Positions 9,112-17,899 of a stretch of DNA of 64,000 nt are shown here, one piece after another. The notes below the pieces were generated by a model that was given only the letters and a program-made list of their open reading frames with translations, was not told where the DNA came from and searched no databases. How positions within the stretch are numbered: the stretch's first letter is position 1; each line of letters begins with the position of its first letter. The stretch comes from Nocardioides ginsengisegetis (GTDB taxonomy: Bacteria > Actinomycetota > Actinomycetes > Propionibacteriales > Nocardioidaceae): assembly GCF_014138045.1 (NCBI RefSeq), contig NZ_JACGXA010000001.1, positions 2,837,001 through 2,901,000 on the forward strand. Direction: 5' to 3'. A program made the translations under genes and the position numbers.

Positions 9112-10871
9112 GCCGACACCGCCTCGGACTCGGCGGAGAGCAGCTCGCGGTAGGCCGGCACGGTGTCCAGCAGCTCGCGGTGGTCCCCGACGTGGGTGAT
9201 CGTGCCGTCCTGGAGCAGCGCGACGCGGTCGGCGAGCAGCACCGTCGACGCCCGGTGGGCGACGATCAGGCCGGTCGTGTCGGCCAGGACGCGGCCGAGA
9301 GCCTCCTCGACGAGCCGCTCGGTGTGCACGTCGAGCGCCGACAGGGTGTCGTCGAGGACGAGCACCTGGGGCTGGGCGAGCACGGCGCGGGCCAGGGCGA
9401 GCCGCTGGCGCTGGCCGCCGGACAGGGCCATGCCCTGCTCGCCGATGCGGGTGTCCAGGCCCCACGGCAGGTCGTGGACGAAGCCGGCCTGGCTGACGGC
9501 CAGGGCGGACTCGATCTCCTCCTCGGTGGCGTCGGCACGGCCGAGGGTGAGGTTCTCCCGGGCGCTCATCGAGAACAGCGTGGGCTCCTCGAACGCGGTC
9601 GCGACCAGCTGGCGCAGGTGCGGCAGCTGGAGGTCGCGCACGTCGATCCCGTCGATCGTGACCCGGCCGCCGGTGACGTCGTACAGCCGCGGCACCAACG
9701 CCGTCAGGACGGTCTTGCCGGAGCCGGTCGCCCCCACCAGCGCGACGGTCTCGCCGGGAGCCAGGTCGAGGTTGACGTCGCGCAGCACCAGCTCGTCGGG
9801 CGCGTCGGGGAAGGCGAAGTCGACGTGTTCGAACCGCAGGTGTCCCCGCGGCCGGACCACCACGGCGGTGCCGGACACGATCGTCGGCTCGGTGTCGAAG
9901 ATCTCGAGGATGCGTGCGGCGGCGGTCATCGCCTCCTGGGCCATCGCGAGGATGACGCCGAGGGAGGAGACCGGCCAGACCAGGCTGAGCATCAGGGTGA
10001 TGAAGGCGACCAGCTCACCCGGCGTGAGGTAGCCCTTGCCGACCCCGATCGCGCCGAGCAGCAGCACCACCACGACGGCGAAGTTGGGGATCACCTCGAG
10101 GAAGGTCCAGAACTTCGCAGCCAGCCGGACCTTGTCCATGCTCGTGCCGTGCAGCGTGCGGGCGGCCGACTCGTACTGCTGGGAGACGTGGTCGCTGCGG
10201 CCGAAGGACTTGATGACGCGGATGCCGACCGCGCCCTCCTCGGCGCGGGTGGCGAGGTCGCCCTGCTCGTCCTGCACGCGGCGCGAGATGACGACGTAGG
10301 CCTTCTCGAAGCGCATGCTCAGCCACACGATCGGCGCGGACGTCGCGGCCACCACCAGCCCGAGCGGCCAGTACATGTTGAGCAGCACCCCGGTCACCAC
10401 CGTGACCTGGAGGATGTTGATCACCAGGAACAGCAGCCCGAAGCCGCTGAACCGCCGGATCGCCGACAGGTCGGTGGTCGCGCGCGAGAGCAGCTGCCCG
10501 GACTGCCACCGGGAGTGGAACTCCATCGGCAGCTCCTGGAGCCGCGCGTAGAGGTCGTGCCGCATCGCGGTCTCGAGCCCCAGCACCGCGCTGGACTGGA
10601 CCCAGCGCCGGATCCAGATCAGCAGCGCCTCGACGATGCCGAGCGCCAGCGCGAGCAGGCCCAGCGGCAGCACCGGCCCGATCTCGCGGTCGGTGATGGG
10701 ACCGTCGATGAGTGCCTTGGTCACCAGCGGGATGGCGATGGTGAGCCCGACCCCCGCGACCGAGGCCGCGGCCATGATCGAGAGCGCGACGGCATGGGGA
10801 CGCAGGTAGCCCCGGAGCCGCCAGAGCGAGTGCACGCCGGCGGGCGGGTCCGAGAGAGGATTGGTTGACAT
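9108..10871 (-). CDS. ABC exporter half-transporter, degenerate Walker B subunit
   Basis: 587 residues from the ATG at 10871: six membrane segments, then an ATPase domain with Walker A GATGSGKT, canonical signature LSGGQ and Walker B LVLDDTLSALD, where the usual catalytic Glu is Asp. With its partner's altered signature this forms one weak ATP site, as in heterodimeric exporters. In-frame TTG (10880) and ATG (10877) lie upstream, but a TAGGGT -10-like box eight bases before 10871 fits a leaderless start at 10871. Confidence 0.92.
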   Translation of the reverse strand: MSTNPLSDPPAGVHSLWRLRGYLRPHAVALSIMAAASVAGVGLTIAIPLVTKALIDGPITDREIGPVLPLGLLALALGIVEALLIWIRRWVQSSAVLGLETAMRHDLYARLQELPMEFHSRWQSGQLLSRATTDLSAIRRFSGFGLLFLVINILQVTVVTGVLLNMYWPLGLVVAATSAPIVWLSMRFEKAYVVISRRVQDEQGDLATRAEEGAVGIRVIKSFGRSDHVSQQYESAARTLHGTSMDKVRLAAKFWTFLEVIPNFAVVVVLLLGAIGVGKGYLTPGELVAFITLMLSLVWPVSSLGVILAMAQEAMTAAARILEIFDTEPTIVSGTAVVVRPRGHLRFEHVDFAFPDAPDELVLRDVNLDLAPGETVALVGATGSGKTVLTALVPRLYDVTGGRVTIDGIDVRDLQLPHLRQLVATAFEEPTLFSMSARENLTLGRADATEEEIESALAVSQAGFVHDLPWGLDTRIGEQGMALSGGQRQRLALARAVLAQPQVLVLDDTLSALDVHTERLVEEALGRVLADTTGLIVAHRASTVLLADRVALLQDGTITHVGDHRELLDTVPAYRELLSAESEAVSA

Positions 10872-10885
10872 TGTCATCAACCCTA
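10866..10885 (-). promoter_or_regulatory. Candidate promoter -10 box and operator palindrome at the ABC exporter start
   Basis: On the minus strand a TAGGGT box (10885-10880) lies eight bases before the ATG at 10871. The start codon sits inside a perfect palindrome, TGACAATGTCA (10876-10866), within a longer imperfect GGTTGA...TCAACC arrangement. A repressor bound here would cover the transcription start. The regulator is unknown; no regulator gene is adjacent. Confidence 0.35.
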
Positions 10886-10990
10886 TGACGGGCCGCCGAC
10901 AATCCGTAACAGGTTTTCGACGTTGCGGTGCTTACGTGTCATGGAGGGCACGGCGGCGGTGTCGCGGGCAGGACGGGTGCGCCGCGTAGC

Positions 10991-11069
10991 CGATCGCGTC
11001 TCGCCGTCAAGGAGCTTCGCCCGCTTCGCGGCGCCTTCGGCGTCCTTGACGCCGAGCCTCGCGCGATCG
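10991..11069. repeat. Extended nested palindrome in the 10.9-11.6 kb gene-free region
   Basis: Outer arms CGATCGCG (10991-10998) and CGCGATCG (11062-11069) enclose inner arms CGTCAAGG (11005-11012) and CCTTGACG (11044-11051). The structure can form a long stem in DNA or RNA. It lies between the ABC exporter starts and the gdh stop, where I see no credible gene. Confidence 0.6.
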
Positions 11070-11152
11070 GCTGCAGGCGGCGGTCGGGGCGGACAGCCCT
11101 CGCTGCGCTCGGTCCGCCGCCCCGCCCCAGGCGCACCCCCGAACGGCCCCAG

Positions 11153-11255
11153 CGGTGAGCCATGAACCAAACCCGACCTGGAAACGGTTCACCAGCCACC
11201 GCCCGGTCGACCCGGCGGTGAGCCATGAACCGAACCGGACAGGGAAACGGTTCAC
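11153..11255. repeat. Two-copy 40-base repeat, period 63, each with its own stem
   Basis: Copies at 11153-11192 and 11216-11255 both start CGGTGAGCCATGAACC and end GAAACGGTTCAC, differing at a few internal bases. Each contains TGAACC and GGTTCA arms, so each can fold. Short reading frames cross the repeats but have no ribosome binding site and repeat the same peptide, so they are not called. Confidence 0.6.
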
Positions 11256-11352
11256 AGCTCACCGCTCCACCCACGACTCCAGGGCGCCCGCGCATGCGGG
11301 CGGCGCGGCGAAGCCGTGCCGACAAGCGCGCCGCTCAGCCGACCGTCAGGGT

Positions 11353-11419
11353 CCCGGAGTCAAGGACGGCGAAGCCGCCGCGCAGCGGACCGAGCGAAGC
11401 GAGGGTCCTTGACGCCGGG
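11353..11419. repeat. Second extended palindrome with the GTCAAGGAC / GTCCTTGAC core
   Basis: Arms GTCAAGGAC (11359-11367) and GTCCTTGAC (11405-11413) lie inside outer arms CCCGG (11353-11357) and CCGGG (11415-11419). The core matches that of the 10991-11069 palindrome, so both belong to one family of extragenic palindromes. Confidence 0.6.
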
Positions 11420-11466
11420 AGACGGTCGGCCACGCGCGCGGGCGCCACAGTCACCACCGCCCGAGT

Positions 11467-11581
11467 CGCACGAAGTGCCCTCTCGGCCCGCGGAGAGCCG
11501 CACGAAGTGCCCTCTCGGCCCCCGGAGAGCCGCACGAAGTGCCCTCTCGCCCCCCGGAGAGCCGCACGAAGTGCCCTCTCG
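11467..11581. repeat. Four tandem 32-base repeats, each able to form a hairpin, at the gdh 3' end
   Basis: The 19-base unit CGCACGAAGTGCCCTCTCG occurs at 11467, 11499, 11531 and 11563, exactly 32 bases apart, with nearly identical linkers of about 13 bases (..CCC.CGGAGAGC). Read on the gdh strand, each unit has GAGAG...CTCTC outer arms and a GCAC/GTGC inner stem. The array ends at the gdh stop codon (11583-11585), so four successive hairpins would form at the mRNA 3' end, possibly for termination or message stability. Confidence 0.75.
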
Positions 11582-11582
11582 C

Positions 11583-14500
11583 TCAGCCGGTCGCCAGCAA
11601 CCCGCGCACGACGCGCAGCCCCACCGACATCCGGGCCAGGTCGGCGGAGTCGTCCTTGCAGATCTCCTCGAGCGTGGAGGCGGCCCGGGTGACGACGACT
11701 GTGTCGGCGTCCTCCCACGCAGCGATCCGCGCGGTGGCGGAGTCGTCCGGCGAGGTCGCCGACAGCACCTGCGCGGTCAGCTGCGTGTGCACGCCGTGCA
11801 GGTCGTCGCGCAGCGCCGCACGTGCCATCGTCTGCCAGCGGTCCTCGCGCGGGAGCGCCAGGATCCGGTTGACCAGCGCGGGCAGGCCGAGCCGCTCGCC
11901 GAGGGCGAAGTGCAGGCGGGTGACCTCGATCGGGTCGAAGCCCTCGCGCCGGGCGATGTCGATGATGCCCATCAGCGTGTACGCCGGCGGCAGGACCGCG
12001 ACGCGCGTGGCGAGCTCCTCGGGGACCGCCTTGGCGACCAGGTCGTCGCGGCGCTCGTGGAAGGCCGTCAGCTCGCGGCCGGTCATCAGGTCGGGCAGCT
12101 CGGCCATGACCCGCTGGACGTCCGCGGCGAAGAAGTCCACGAGGCCCTGGCTGTCCAGCGGCGGCCGCCGGTTGGAGACCAGCCAGCGCGAGGCCCGCTC
12201 GACGAGGGTGCGCATCTCGACCCGCATGTGGGTCTGCACGCCGGCCGAGAGCACGTTGTCGTAGCTCTTCAGCTCGTCGCGCAGCGGCAGCGACGCGAAG
12301 ATCTCGCGCGCCACGAAGTTGGCCCGGGTGAGCTCGGCCGCGGTCGAGCCGGTCTCCCCCGCCAGCCGCGGCCAGTAGGTCATGCCGGCGCCGTTGACCA
12401 GGTCGTTGACGACCTGGGTCACGATGATCTCGCGACGCAGCGGGTGGTCGGCGATCTGGCTCTCGAAGCCCTCGCGCATGGCCTGCGGGAAGTAGTTCCG
12501 CAGGTCGATGTCGAGGTAGGGGTCGTCGGGCAGGTCGGAGGCCAGCAGCTCCTCGGCGAGCACGATCTTGGTCCACGCGAGCAGCACCGAGAGCTCGGGC
12601 AGGGTGAGGCCGTCACCGCGCTCGAGGCGCCGCTTGACCTGCCGCGAGCTGGGCAGCCCCTCGAGGTCGCGGTTGAGGACGCCGTCGCCCTCGAGCCGCT
12701 TCATCCAGTCCTCGTGCACGTGCAGCAGCGACGGCGCGTGCGCGTCGGCGTTGGCGAGCGCGAGGTTCTGCTCGTAGTTGTCGCGCAGCACCAGGTGGCC
12801 GACCTCGTCGGTCATCTGGGCGAGCAGCTTGTTGCGCTGCTTCTCGGTGAGGTCGCCGTCCTTGACCACGCGGTCGAGCAGGATCTTGATGTTGACCTCG
12901 TGGTCGGAGGTGTCCACCCCGGCGGAGTTGTCGATGAAGTCGGTGTTCATCCGGCCACCGCGCTGGGCGTACTCGATCCGGCCCAGCTGGGTGAACCCGA
13001 GGTTGCCACCCTCGCCGACGCACTTGGCCCGCAGGTCGCGGCCGTTGATCCGGATGGCGTCGTTGGCCTTGTCGCCGGCGTCGCCGTGGGTCTCGTCGGC
13101 GGCCTTGACGTAGGTGCCGATGCCGCCGTTCCAGAGCAGGTCGACCGGCGCCTGCAGGATCGCCTTCATCAGCTCGGCGGGCGTCATCGCGGTCACGCCG
13201 TCGTCGAGGCCGAGCGCCTTGCGGACCGAGGCGGCGATCGGGATCGACTTCAGCGACCGCGGGAAGACGCCGCCGCCCTCGGAGATCAGCGCCTTGTCGT
13301 AGTCCTGCCACGAGGAGCGCGGGAGGTCGAAGAGCCGGCGACGCTCGGCGTACGACGCCGCGGCGTCGGGCGTCGGGTCCAGGAAGATGTCGCGGTGGTC
13401 GAAGGCCGCGACGAGGCGGGTGTGCTCCGAGCACAGCAGCCCGTTGCCGAAGACGTCACCGGACATGTCGCCGATGCCGACGGCGGTGAAGTCCTCGGTC
13501 TGGCAGTCGATCCCGCGCTCGCGGAAGTGCCGCTGGACCGAGACCCACGCGCCGCGGGCGGTGATGCCCATGGCCTTGTGGTCGTAGCCGACGGAGCCGC
13601 CGGAGGCGAAGGCGTCGCCCAGCCAGAAGCCGTAGTCGTTCGAGACGCCGTTGGCGATGTCGGAGAACGTCGCGGTGCCCTTGTCGGCGGCGACGACGAG
13701 GTAGGAGTCGTCCCCGTCGTGGCGTACGACGGACCGTGGCGGCACCGTGACGCCGTCGACGAGGTTGTCGGTGATGTCGAGCAGGCCGGAGATGAAGGTC
13801 TGGTAGCAGGCGATGCCCTCGGCGAGCCACGCGTCCCGGTCGCTCGGGTCGGGCAGCTGCTTGCAGAAGAACCCGCCCTTGGCGCCGACCGGCACGATCA
13901 CGGTGTTCTTGACCATCTGCGCCTTGACCAGGCCCAGCACCTCGGTGCGGAAGTCGTCGCGGCGGTCGGACCAGCGCAGGCCACCGCGGGCGACCGCGCC
14001 GAAGCGCAGGTGCACGCCCTCGACGCGCGGGCTGTAGACGAAGATCTCGTAGCGCGGGCGCGGCTCGGGCAGGTCCGGGATCGCGGACGGCTCGAGCTTG
14101 AAGGACATGTAGGGACGGACGCCGACCCCGTCGGCCGGCGGCTGGAAGAAGTTGGTGCGCAGCGTCGCCTTGATGTGGGTCAGGTAGGACCGCAGGATCC
14201 GGTCGTGGTCCAGGCTCGCGACGTCATCGAGGGCGCGGCCGATCCGCTCCTCGATCTCGGCCACCTTGGCCACCCGCGCCTCGGCGTCGGCGGCCAGCCC
14301 GTTGACGCCCGGGGTGAACCGGGCCTCGAAGAGCTGCACCAGCATCCGCGTGATGTCGACGTTGTTGCGCAGCGCGTCCTCGATGTAGTCGAGGGCGAAG
14401 GGCGAGTTGCCCTGCTTCATGTACTTCGCGTAGGCGCGCAGCACCGTCGCCTGGCGCCAGGTCAGCCCGGCCCCGAGGACGAGCGCGTTGAAGCCGTCGA

Positions 14501-16472
14501 TCTCGTTGTAGCCGTCCCACACGGCGCGCAGCGCGTCCTGGAACAGCTCGCGCGCGTGGGCCGGCATCGCGTGGCCGTAGCGCAGCCCGAACTCGTAGAT
14601 GTAGGTCGGCTGGTCGAGGCCGTCGAGCTCGTAGGGACGCTCGTCGACCACCTCGACGCCCATCGAGGAGAGCATCGGCAGGATCTGCGAGAGGGACAGA
14701 GCCGGGCCCCGGCGGAACACCTTGAGCCGGGCCTCGCCGCGGCCCGCGTCCACCTGCTCGTAGAGGGACAGGTCGATCCCGCCGCCGTCGGCGTCCTCGG
14801 CCCGGATCGCCTCGAGGCGGCCCAGGTCGACCGAGCCGGTCCGCGGCGCGTAGTCCTCCTTGTAGGCCTCCGGGAACGAGTCGAGGTAGCGACGCCCCAG
14901 CCGGGCGCCGACCTCCTCGCCGTACTCGGCGATGACGGCGGTCATGAAGTCGTCGCGCCACGAGCGGGACGCATCGGTCAGCCTGCGCTCGAGGTCGGCG
15001 GTGTCGACCTCGGGCAGCAGCACGCCCTTGGGCGGGTGCACGACGAAGTGGACGCGCGCGGTCGTCGACTCGTTGACGCTGACGTTGAACTCGACCGACT
15101 CGCCGGACAACCGCTCCTTGAGGATCTCGGAGAAGCGCTCGCGGACGCTGGTGTTGTAGCGGTCCCGCGGGAGGTAGACGAGGACCGAGACGTAGCGGCC
15201 GTAGGTGTCGCGGCGGATGAACATCCGGACCTGGCGGCGCTCGCGGGCGTGCATGGCGGCCTCGGCCATCGGCGCCAGCTCGTCGACGGGCGTGTGGAAC
15301 AGCTCGTCGCGCGGGTAGGTCTCGAGGGTGTCCATGAGGGCCTTGCCGGCGTGGCTGCGCGGGTCGTAGCCGCTGCGCTTGAGCACGGCCGTGGCCTTCT
15401 CGCGCAGCAGCGGGATGCGCATCAGCGACTCGGTGTAGGCGGCGCTGGAGAAGAGCCCGAGGAAGCGGCGCTCGCCGACGACCTCGCCGTTCTCGAACTT
15501 CTTGACCCCGACGTAGTCGAGGTACGCCGGCCGGTGGACTGTCGCCCGCGAGTTGGCCTTGGCGAGCACGAGCAGGGTCTTCTCGCGGGCCTTGGCCTTG
15601 ACCATCGCGGGCAGCTTGCCGAAGGAGGCCGACATGTCCTGGTCGGAGCGCAGGATGCCGAAGCCGGTGCCGGGCACGGCCCGGAGCAGCTCGTCGTCGC
15701 CGTCGCGCTCGAGCTTGTACTCGCGGTAGCCGAGGAAGGTGAAGTGGTTCTCGGCCAGCCAGGTCAGCAGCTCGCGGCCCTGGCGGATCTCGTCGGCGTC
15801 GAGCGGCGGCGGGGACGTCTCGAGCTCGTCGACGATCGCGAGGACCTGGGCGTGCATCTTGTCCCAGTCCTCGACCGACTCGCGGACGTCGCGCAGCACC
15901 CGCTGCACGGCCTCCTCGATCTCGGCCGGGTCGTCGGCGCGGTCGCCCTCGCGGATCCGGTGGATCTCGACGTGCATCCACGACTCGCGGACCGCGCCCC
16001 CCTCGGGCTCCAGCGAGCCGTCGGCGACGGGGTGGACGCTCTGCAGGGTGCCGGTGATGTCGCGGACGACGTCGAAGTGCGGGTGGATGACCACGTGCAC
16101 GTCACGCAGCTGGCGCGAGAGCTCCATGGTCAGGGAGTCCACGAGGAAGGGCATGTCGTCGGTGACGACCTCCACGACGGAGTGCCCGCCCGCGGACCAG
16201 CCGTGCTCGGCCAGGCTCGGCGTGAACGCGCGGACCGAGGCCGTGCCCTGCGGCCGGTTGGCCGCGAGCTTGTAGTGCGAGGCCAGGGCGCCGTAGATGT
16301 CGACGTCGGCGCGGTCCACGAGGTCCTCGGGCGCCACGTGCCGGTAGTAGGCCTTGATCAGGGCCCCGACCGCATCGTGCGGAGGGCCTCCCGCGCCCTT
16401 GCGAGCCATGGCCAGGTCGGTGGCCTTGGCGAGGAGATCGGACTTCTCGGAATCCAGCGTCGTCGTTGACAC
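11583..16472 (-). CDS. gdh: NAD-specific glutamate dehydrogenase, large (180-kDa class)
   Basis: 1629 residues, typical of the large NAD-GDH class. It oxidatively deaminates glutamate to 2-oxoglutarate and ammonia with NAD+. The long N-terminal regulatory half is followed by the catalytic core, seen as ARGGLRWSDRRDDFRTEVLG, then PVGAKGGF and GIGDMSGDVFGNGLL. The start is a GTG at 16472, with a TAGGGT -10-like box six bases upstream, suggesting a leaderless message. The tryptophan dioxygenase gene lies 78 bases upstream on the same strand. Four tandem hairpin repeats follow the stop codon. Confidence 0.96.
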   Translation of the reverse strand: MSTTTLDSEKSDLLAKATDLAMARKGAGGPPHDAVGALIKAYYRHVAPEDLVDRADVDIYGALASHYKLAANRPQGTASVRAFTPSLAEHGWSAGGHSVVEVVTDDMPFLVDSLTMELSRQLRDVHVVIHPHFDVVRDITGTLQSVHPVADGSLEPEGGAVRESWMHVEIHRIREGDRADDPAEIEEAVQRVLRDVRESVEDWDKMHAQVLAIVDELETSPPPLDADEIRQGRELLTWLAENHFTFLGYREYKLERDGDDELLRAVPGTGFGILRSDQDMSASFGKLPAMVKAKAREKTLLVLAKANSRATVHRPAYLDYVGVKKFENGEVVGERRFLGLFSSAAYTESLMRIPLLREKATAVLKRSGYDPRSHAGKALMDTLETYPRDELFHTPVDELAPMAEAAMHARERRQVRMFIRRDTYGRYVSVLVYLPRDRYNTSVRERFSEILKERLSGESVEFNVSVNESTTARVHFVVHPPKGVLLPEVDTADLERRLTDASRSWRDDFMTAVIAEYGEEVGARLGRRYLDSFPEAYKEDYAPRTGSVDLGRLEAIRAEDADGGGIDLSLYEQVDAGRGEARLKVFRRGPALSLSQILPMLSSMGVEVVDERPYELDGLDQPTYIYEFGLRYGHAMPAHARELFQDALRAVWDGYNEIDGFNALVLGAGLTWRQATVLRAYAKYMKQGNSPFALDYIEDALRNNVDITRMLVQLFEARFTPGVNGLAADAEARVAKVAEIEERIGRALDDVASLDHDRILRSYLTHIKATLRTNFFQPPADGVGVRPYMSFKLEPSAIPDLPEPRPRYEIFVYSPRVEGVHLRFGAVARGGLRWSDRRDDFRTEVLGLVKAQMVKNTVIVPVGAKGGFFCKQLPDPSDRDAWLAEGIACYQTFISGLLDITDNLVDGVTVPPRSVVRHDGDDSYLVVAADKGTATFSDIANGVSNDYGFWLGDAFASGGSVGYDHKAMGITARGAWVSVQRHFRERGIDCQTEDFTAVGIGDMSGDVFGNGLLCSEHTRLVAAFDHRDIFLDPTPDAAASYAERRRLFDLPRSSWQDYDKALISEGGGVFPRSLKSIPIAASVRKALGLDDGVTAMTPAELMKAILQAPVDLLWNGGIGTYVKAADETHGDAGDKANDAIRINGRDLRAKCVGEGGNLGFTQLGRIEYAQRGGRMNTDFIDNSAGVDTSDHEVNIKILLDRVVKDGDLTEKQRNKLLAQMTDEVGHLVLRDNYEQNLALANADAHAPSLLHVHEDWMKRLEGDGVLNRDLEGLPSSRQVKRRLERGDGLTLPELSVLLAWTKIVLAEELLASDLPDDPYLDIDLRNYFPQAMREGFESQIADHPLRREIIVTQVVNDLVNGAGMTYWPRLAGETGSTAAELTRANFVAREIFASLPLRDELKSYDNVLSAGVQTHMRVEMRTLVERASRWLVSNRRPPLDSQGLVDFFAADVQRVMAELPDLMTGRELTAFHERRDDLVAKAVPEELATRVAVLPPAYTLMGIIDIARREGFDPIEVTRLHFALGERLGLPALVNRILALPREDRWQTMARAALRDDLHGVHTQLTAQVLSATSPDDSATARIAAWEDADTVVVTRAASTLEEICKDDSADLARMSVGLRVVRGLLATG

Positions 16473-16478
16473 ACCACG

Positions 16479-16484
16479 ACCCTA
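16479..16484 (-). promoter_or_regulatory. -10-like box for a leaderless gdh transcript
   Basis: TAGGGT on the minus strand ends six bases before the gdh GTG. The spacing would put the transcript start at or next to the start codon. No clear -35 box was recognised. Confidence 0.35.
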
Positions 16485-16550
16485 GGACTCCGGGGTGACC
16501 TCCACAACATGGGGCCCCTGTGACTGGTGGGCCATCGCCCAGAAGCCGGA

Positions 16551-17342
16551 TCAGAGCTCCGAGCGGAGCTCCCACAGCAGGGGGTAGTACTGCATCGGGA
16601 GCCGCGAGCGCAGGTAGCCCGCGCCGCTGGACCCGCCGGTGCCGGACTTGGCGCCGATCATCCGCTCGACCATCACCACGTGGCGCGCGCGCCAGCTCGC
16701 GGCGAGCTCGTCGTGCTGCAGGAGGGCCTCGCCGAGCGCCCACACGGCGGCGTACTGGGAGCGGTCGTGGGCGACGGTCCGCAGGGACGCCGAGATGCCC
16801 TCGTCGCTGTCGGCGTCGAGGCCGGCGGAGCGGAGCACGTCGACGAAGGCGTCCCAGAGGGTCGGCTCGTCGAGGCGGGCACCGAGGCGGTCCTGCTCCT
16901 CGGCGGTCAGGCCCCGGAAGCGCTCGACGTACGACGGGTCCTTGGCGCCGCTGAGGAACTCCAGCTCGCGGAACTGCACCGACTGGAAGCCGCTGGCCGG
17001 CGCGAGCCGCTGGCGGAACTCCAGGAAGTCCTGCGGGGTCATCGTCTCCAGGACGTCGACCTGCTGGACCAGGACGCGCTCGATCACGTGCACGCGGGCG
17101 AGCAGGTGCTGGGCCCACCACAGGCGGCCCTCGGTCATCGCGTCGCGCGCGGCCTGGACCTCGTGGAGGAGCTGCTTGAACCAGAGCTCGTAGACCTGGT
17201 GGATGGTGATGAACAGCAGCTCGTCGTGGGCCGGCGGGTCGGACTCGAGGTGCTGGGAGTCGAGCAGCTGGGGCAGCCGCAGGTAGCTGCCGTAGGTCAG
17301 CTGGGCACCCTGCTCACCGAAGGACACGAAGGTCTCGCTCAT
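16551..17342 (-). CDS. kynA: Tryptophan 2,3-dioxygenase
   Basis: 263 residues. It is a haem enzyme that opens the indole ring of L-tryptophan to N-formylkynurenine, the first step of the kynurenine pathway. Diagnostic segments are LTYGSYLRLPQLLDSQ near the N-terminus, DELLFITIHQVYELWFKQLLHE, and RHVVMVERMIGAKSGTGGSS, which contains the haem-ligand region. The start MSETF at 17342 was preferred; an upstream in-frame ATG at 17363 adds seven residues without a better ribosome site. No kynureninase or formamidase is adjacent. Confidence 0.96.
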   Translation of the reverse strand: MSETFVSFGEQGAQLTYGSYLRLPQLLDSQHLESDPPAHDELLFITIHQVYELWFKQLLHEVQAARDAMTEGRLWWAQHLLARVHVIERVLVQQVDVLETMTPQDFLEFRQRLAPASGFQSVQFRELEFLSGAKDPSYVERFRGLTAEEQDRLGARLDEPTLWDAFVDVLRSAGLDADSDEGISASLRTVAHDRSQYAAVWALGEALLQHDELAASWRARHVVMVERMIGAKSGTGGSSGAGYLRSRLPMQYYPLLWELRSEL

Positions 17343-17416
17343 GACTGGACCGTATCGCTGCACCGATCTGTGCCCGGGGCTCCCCCGCCGCCCACCCCTC
17401 CGCCATGATGAGCGCC

Positions 17417-17899
17417 ATGAAGTTCCGACACGAGCTGTCCTACGACGCCAGTCCGGACCAGGTCTTCGCGATGCTGGCCGACCCGGCGTTCCGCGAGGCC
17501 GCCTGCGCCGCCCAGGACGTCATCTCCGCCGAGGCCACCGTCGAGCGCTCCGGCGCCGGCTTCACGATGACCGTCGACCAGCTCCAGAACACCGACGACC
17601 TGCCGTCGTTCGCACAGAAGTTCGCCGGCTCGTCGACCCGGGCGATCCAGCACGAGGTCTGGGCAGACTCCACCGGCGGGACGCTGCGGATCGACGCGCC
17701 GGGCAAGCCGTCGGAGATCGCCGGCACCATCACGCTGCGCCCCGAGGGCAGCGGCACCGTCGAGATCGTGGAGCTCGACGTCAAGATCAAGGTCCCCCTG
17801 ATCGGCGGCAAGCTCGAGAAGCTGCTCGCCGACAAGGTGCGGGCGGGCATGGACGCCGAGCACGGCGTCGGCATCGAGTGGCTGAAGGGGAACCGATGA
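17417..17899 (+). CDS. DUF2505 family protein (first of a tandem pair)
   Basis: 160 residues from MKFRHELSYDASPDQVFAML. DUF2505 proteins are small actinobacterial proteins with a START/polyketide-cyclase-like fold predicted to bind a hydrophobic ligand; no reaction is known. The conserved ADPAFREAAC and VKIKVPLIGGKLEKLLAD segments are present. In-frame ATGs at 17405 and 17408 would add a few residues; none has a good ribosome site. Its TGA overlaps the ATG of the paralogue that follows. Confidence 0.87.
   Translation: MKFRHELSYDASPDQVFAMLADPAFREAACAAQDVISAEATVERSGAGFTMTVDQLQNTDDLPSFAQKFAGSSTRAIQHEVWADSTGGTLRIDAPGKPSEIAGTITLRPEGSGTVEIVELDVKIKVPLIGGKLEKLLADKVRAGMDAEHGVGIEWLKGNR

Noticed and set aside
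10900..10930. KstR-like half match near GTAACAGGTT upstream of the ABC exporter
   Set aside because: It lacks the outer T and A of the consensus, unlike the full match at 38607-38620.
11467..11581. CRISPR-like array of four regularly spaced units
   Set aside because: The linkers are nearly identical instead of unique spacers, the unit is short (19 bases with 13-base linkers), and no cas gene is present.
10883..11692. Several 60-160 codon frames in the gap between the ABC exporter and gdh
   Set aside because: They are made from repeat sequence, overlap each other in all frames and lack ribosome sites.
11316..16469. Very long open frame (over 1700 codons) opposite the glutamate dehydrogenase gene
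   Set aside because: Low-complexity Val/Gly/Arg/His composition typical of the antisense frame of a high-GC gene; gdh itself has clear conserved motifs.
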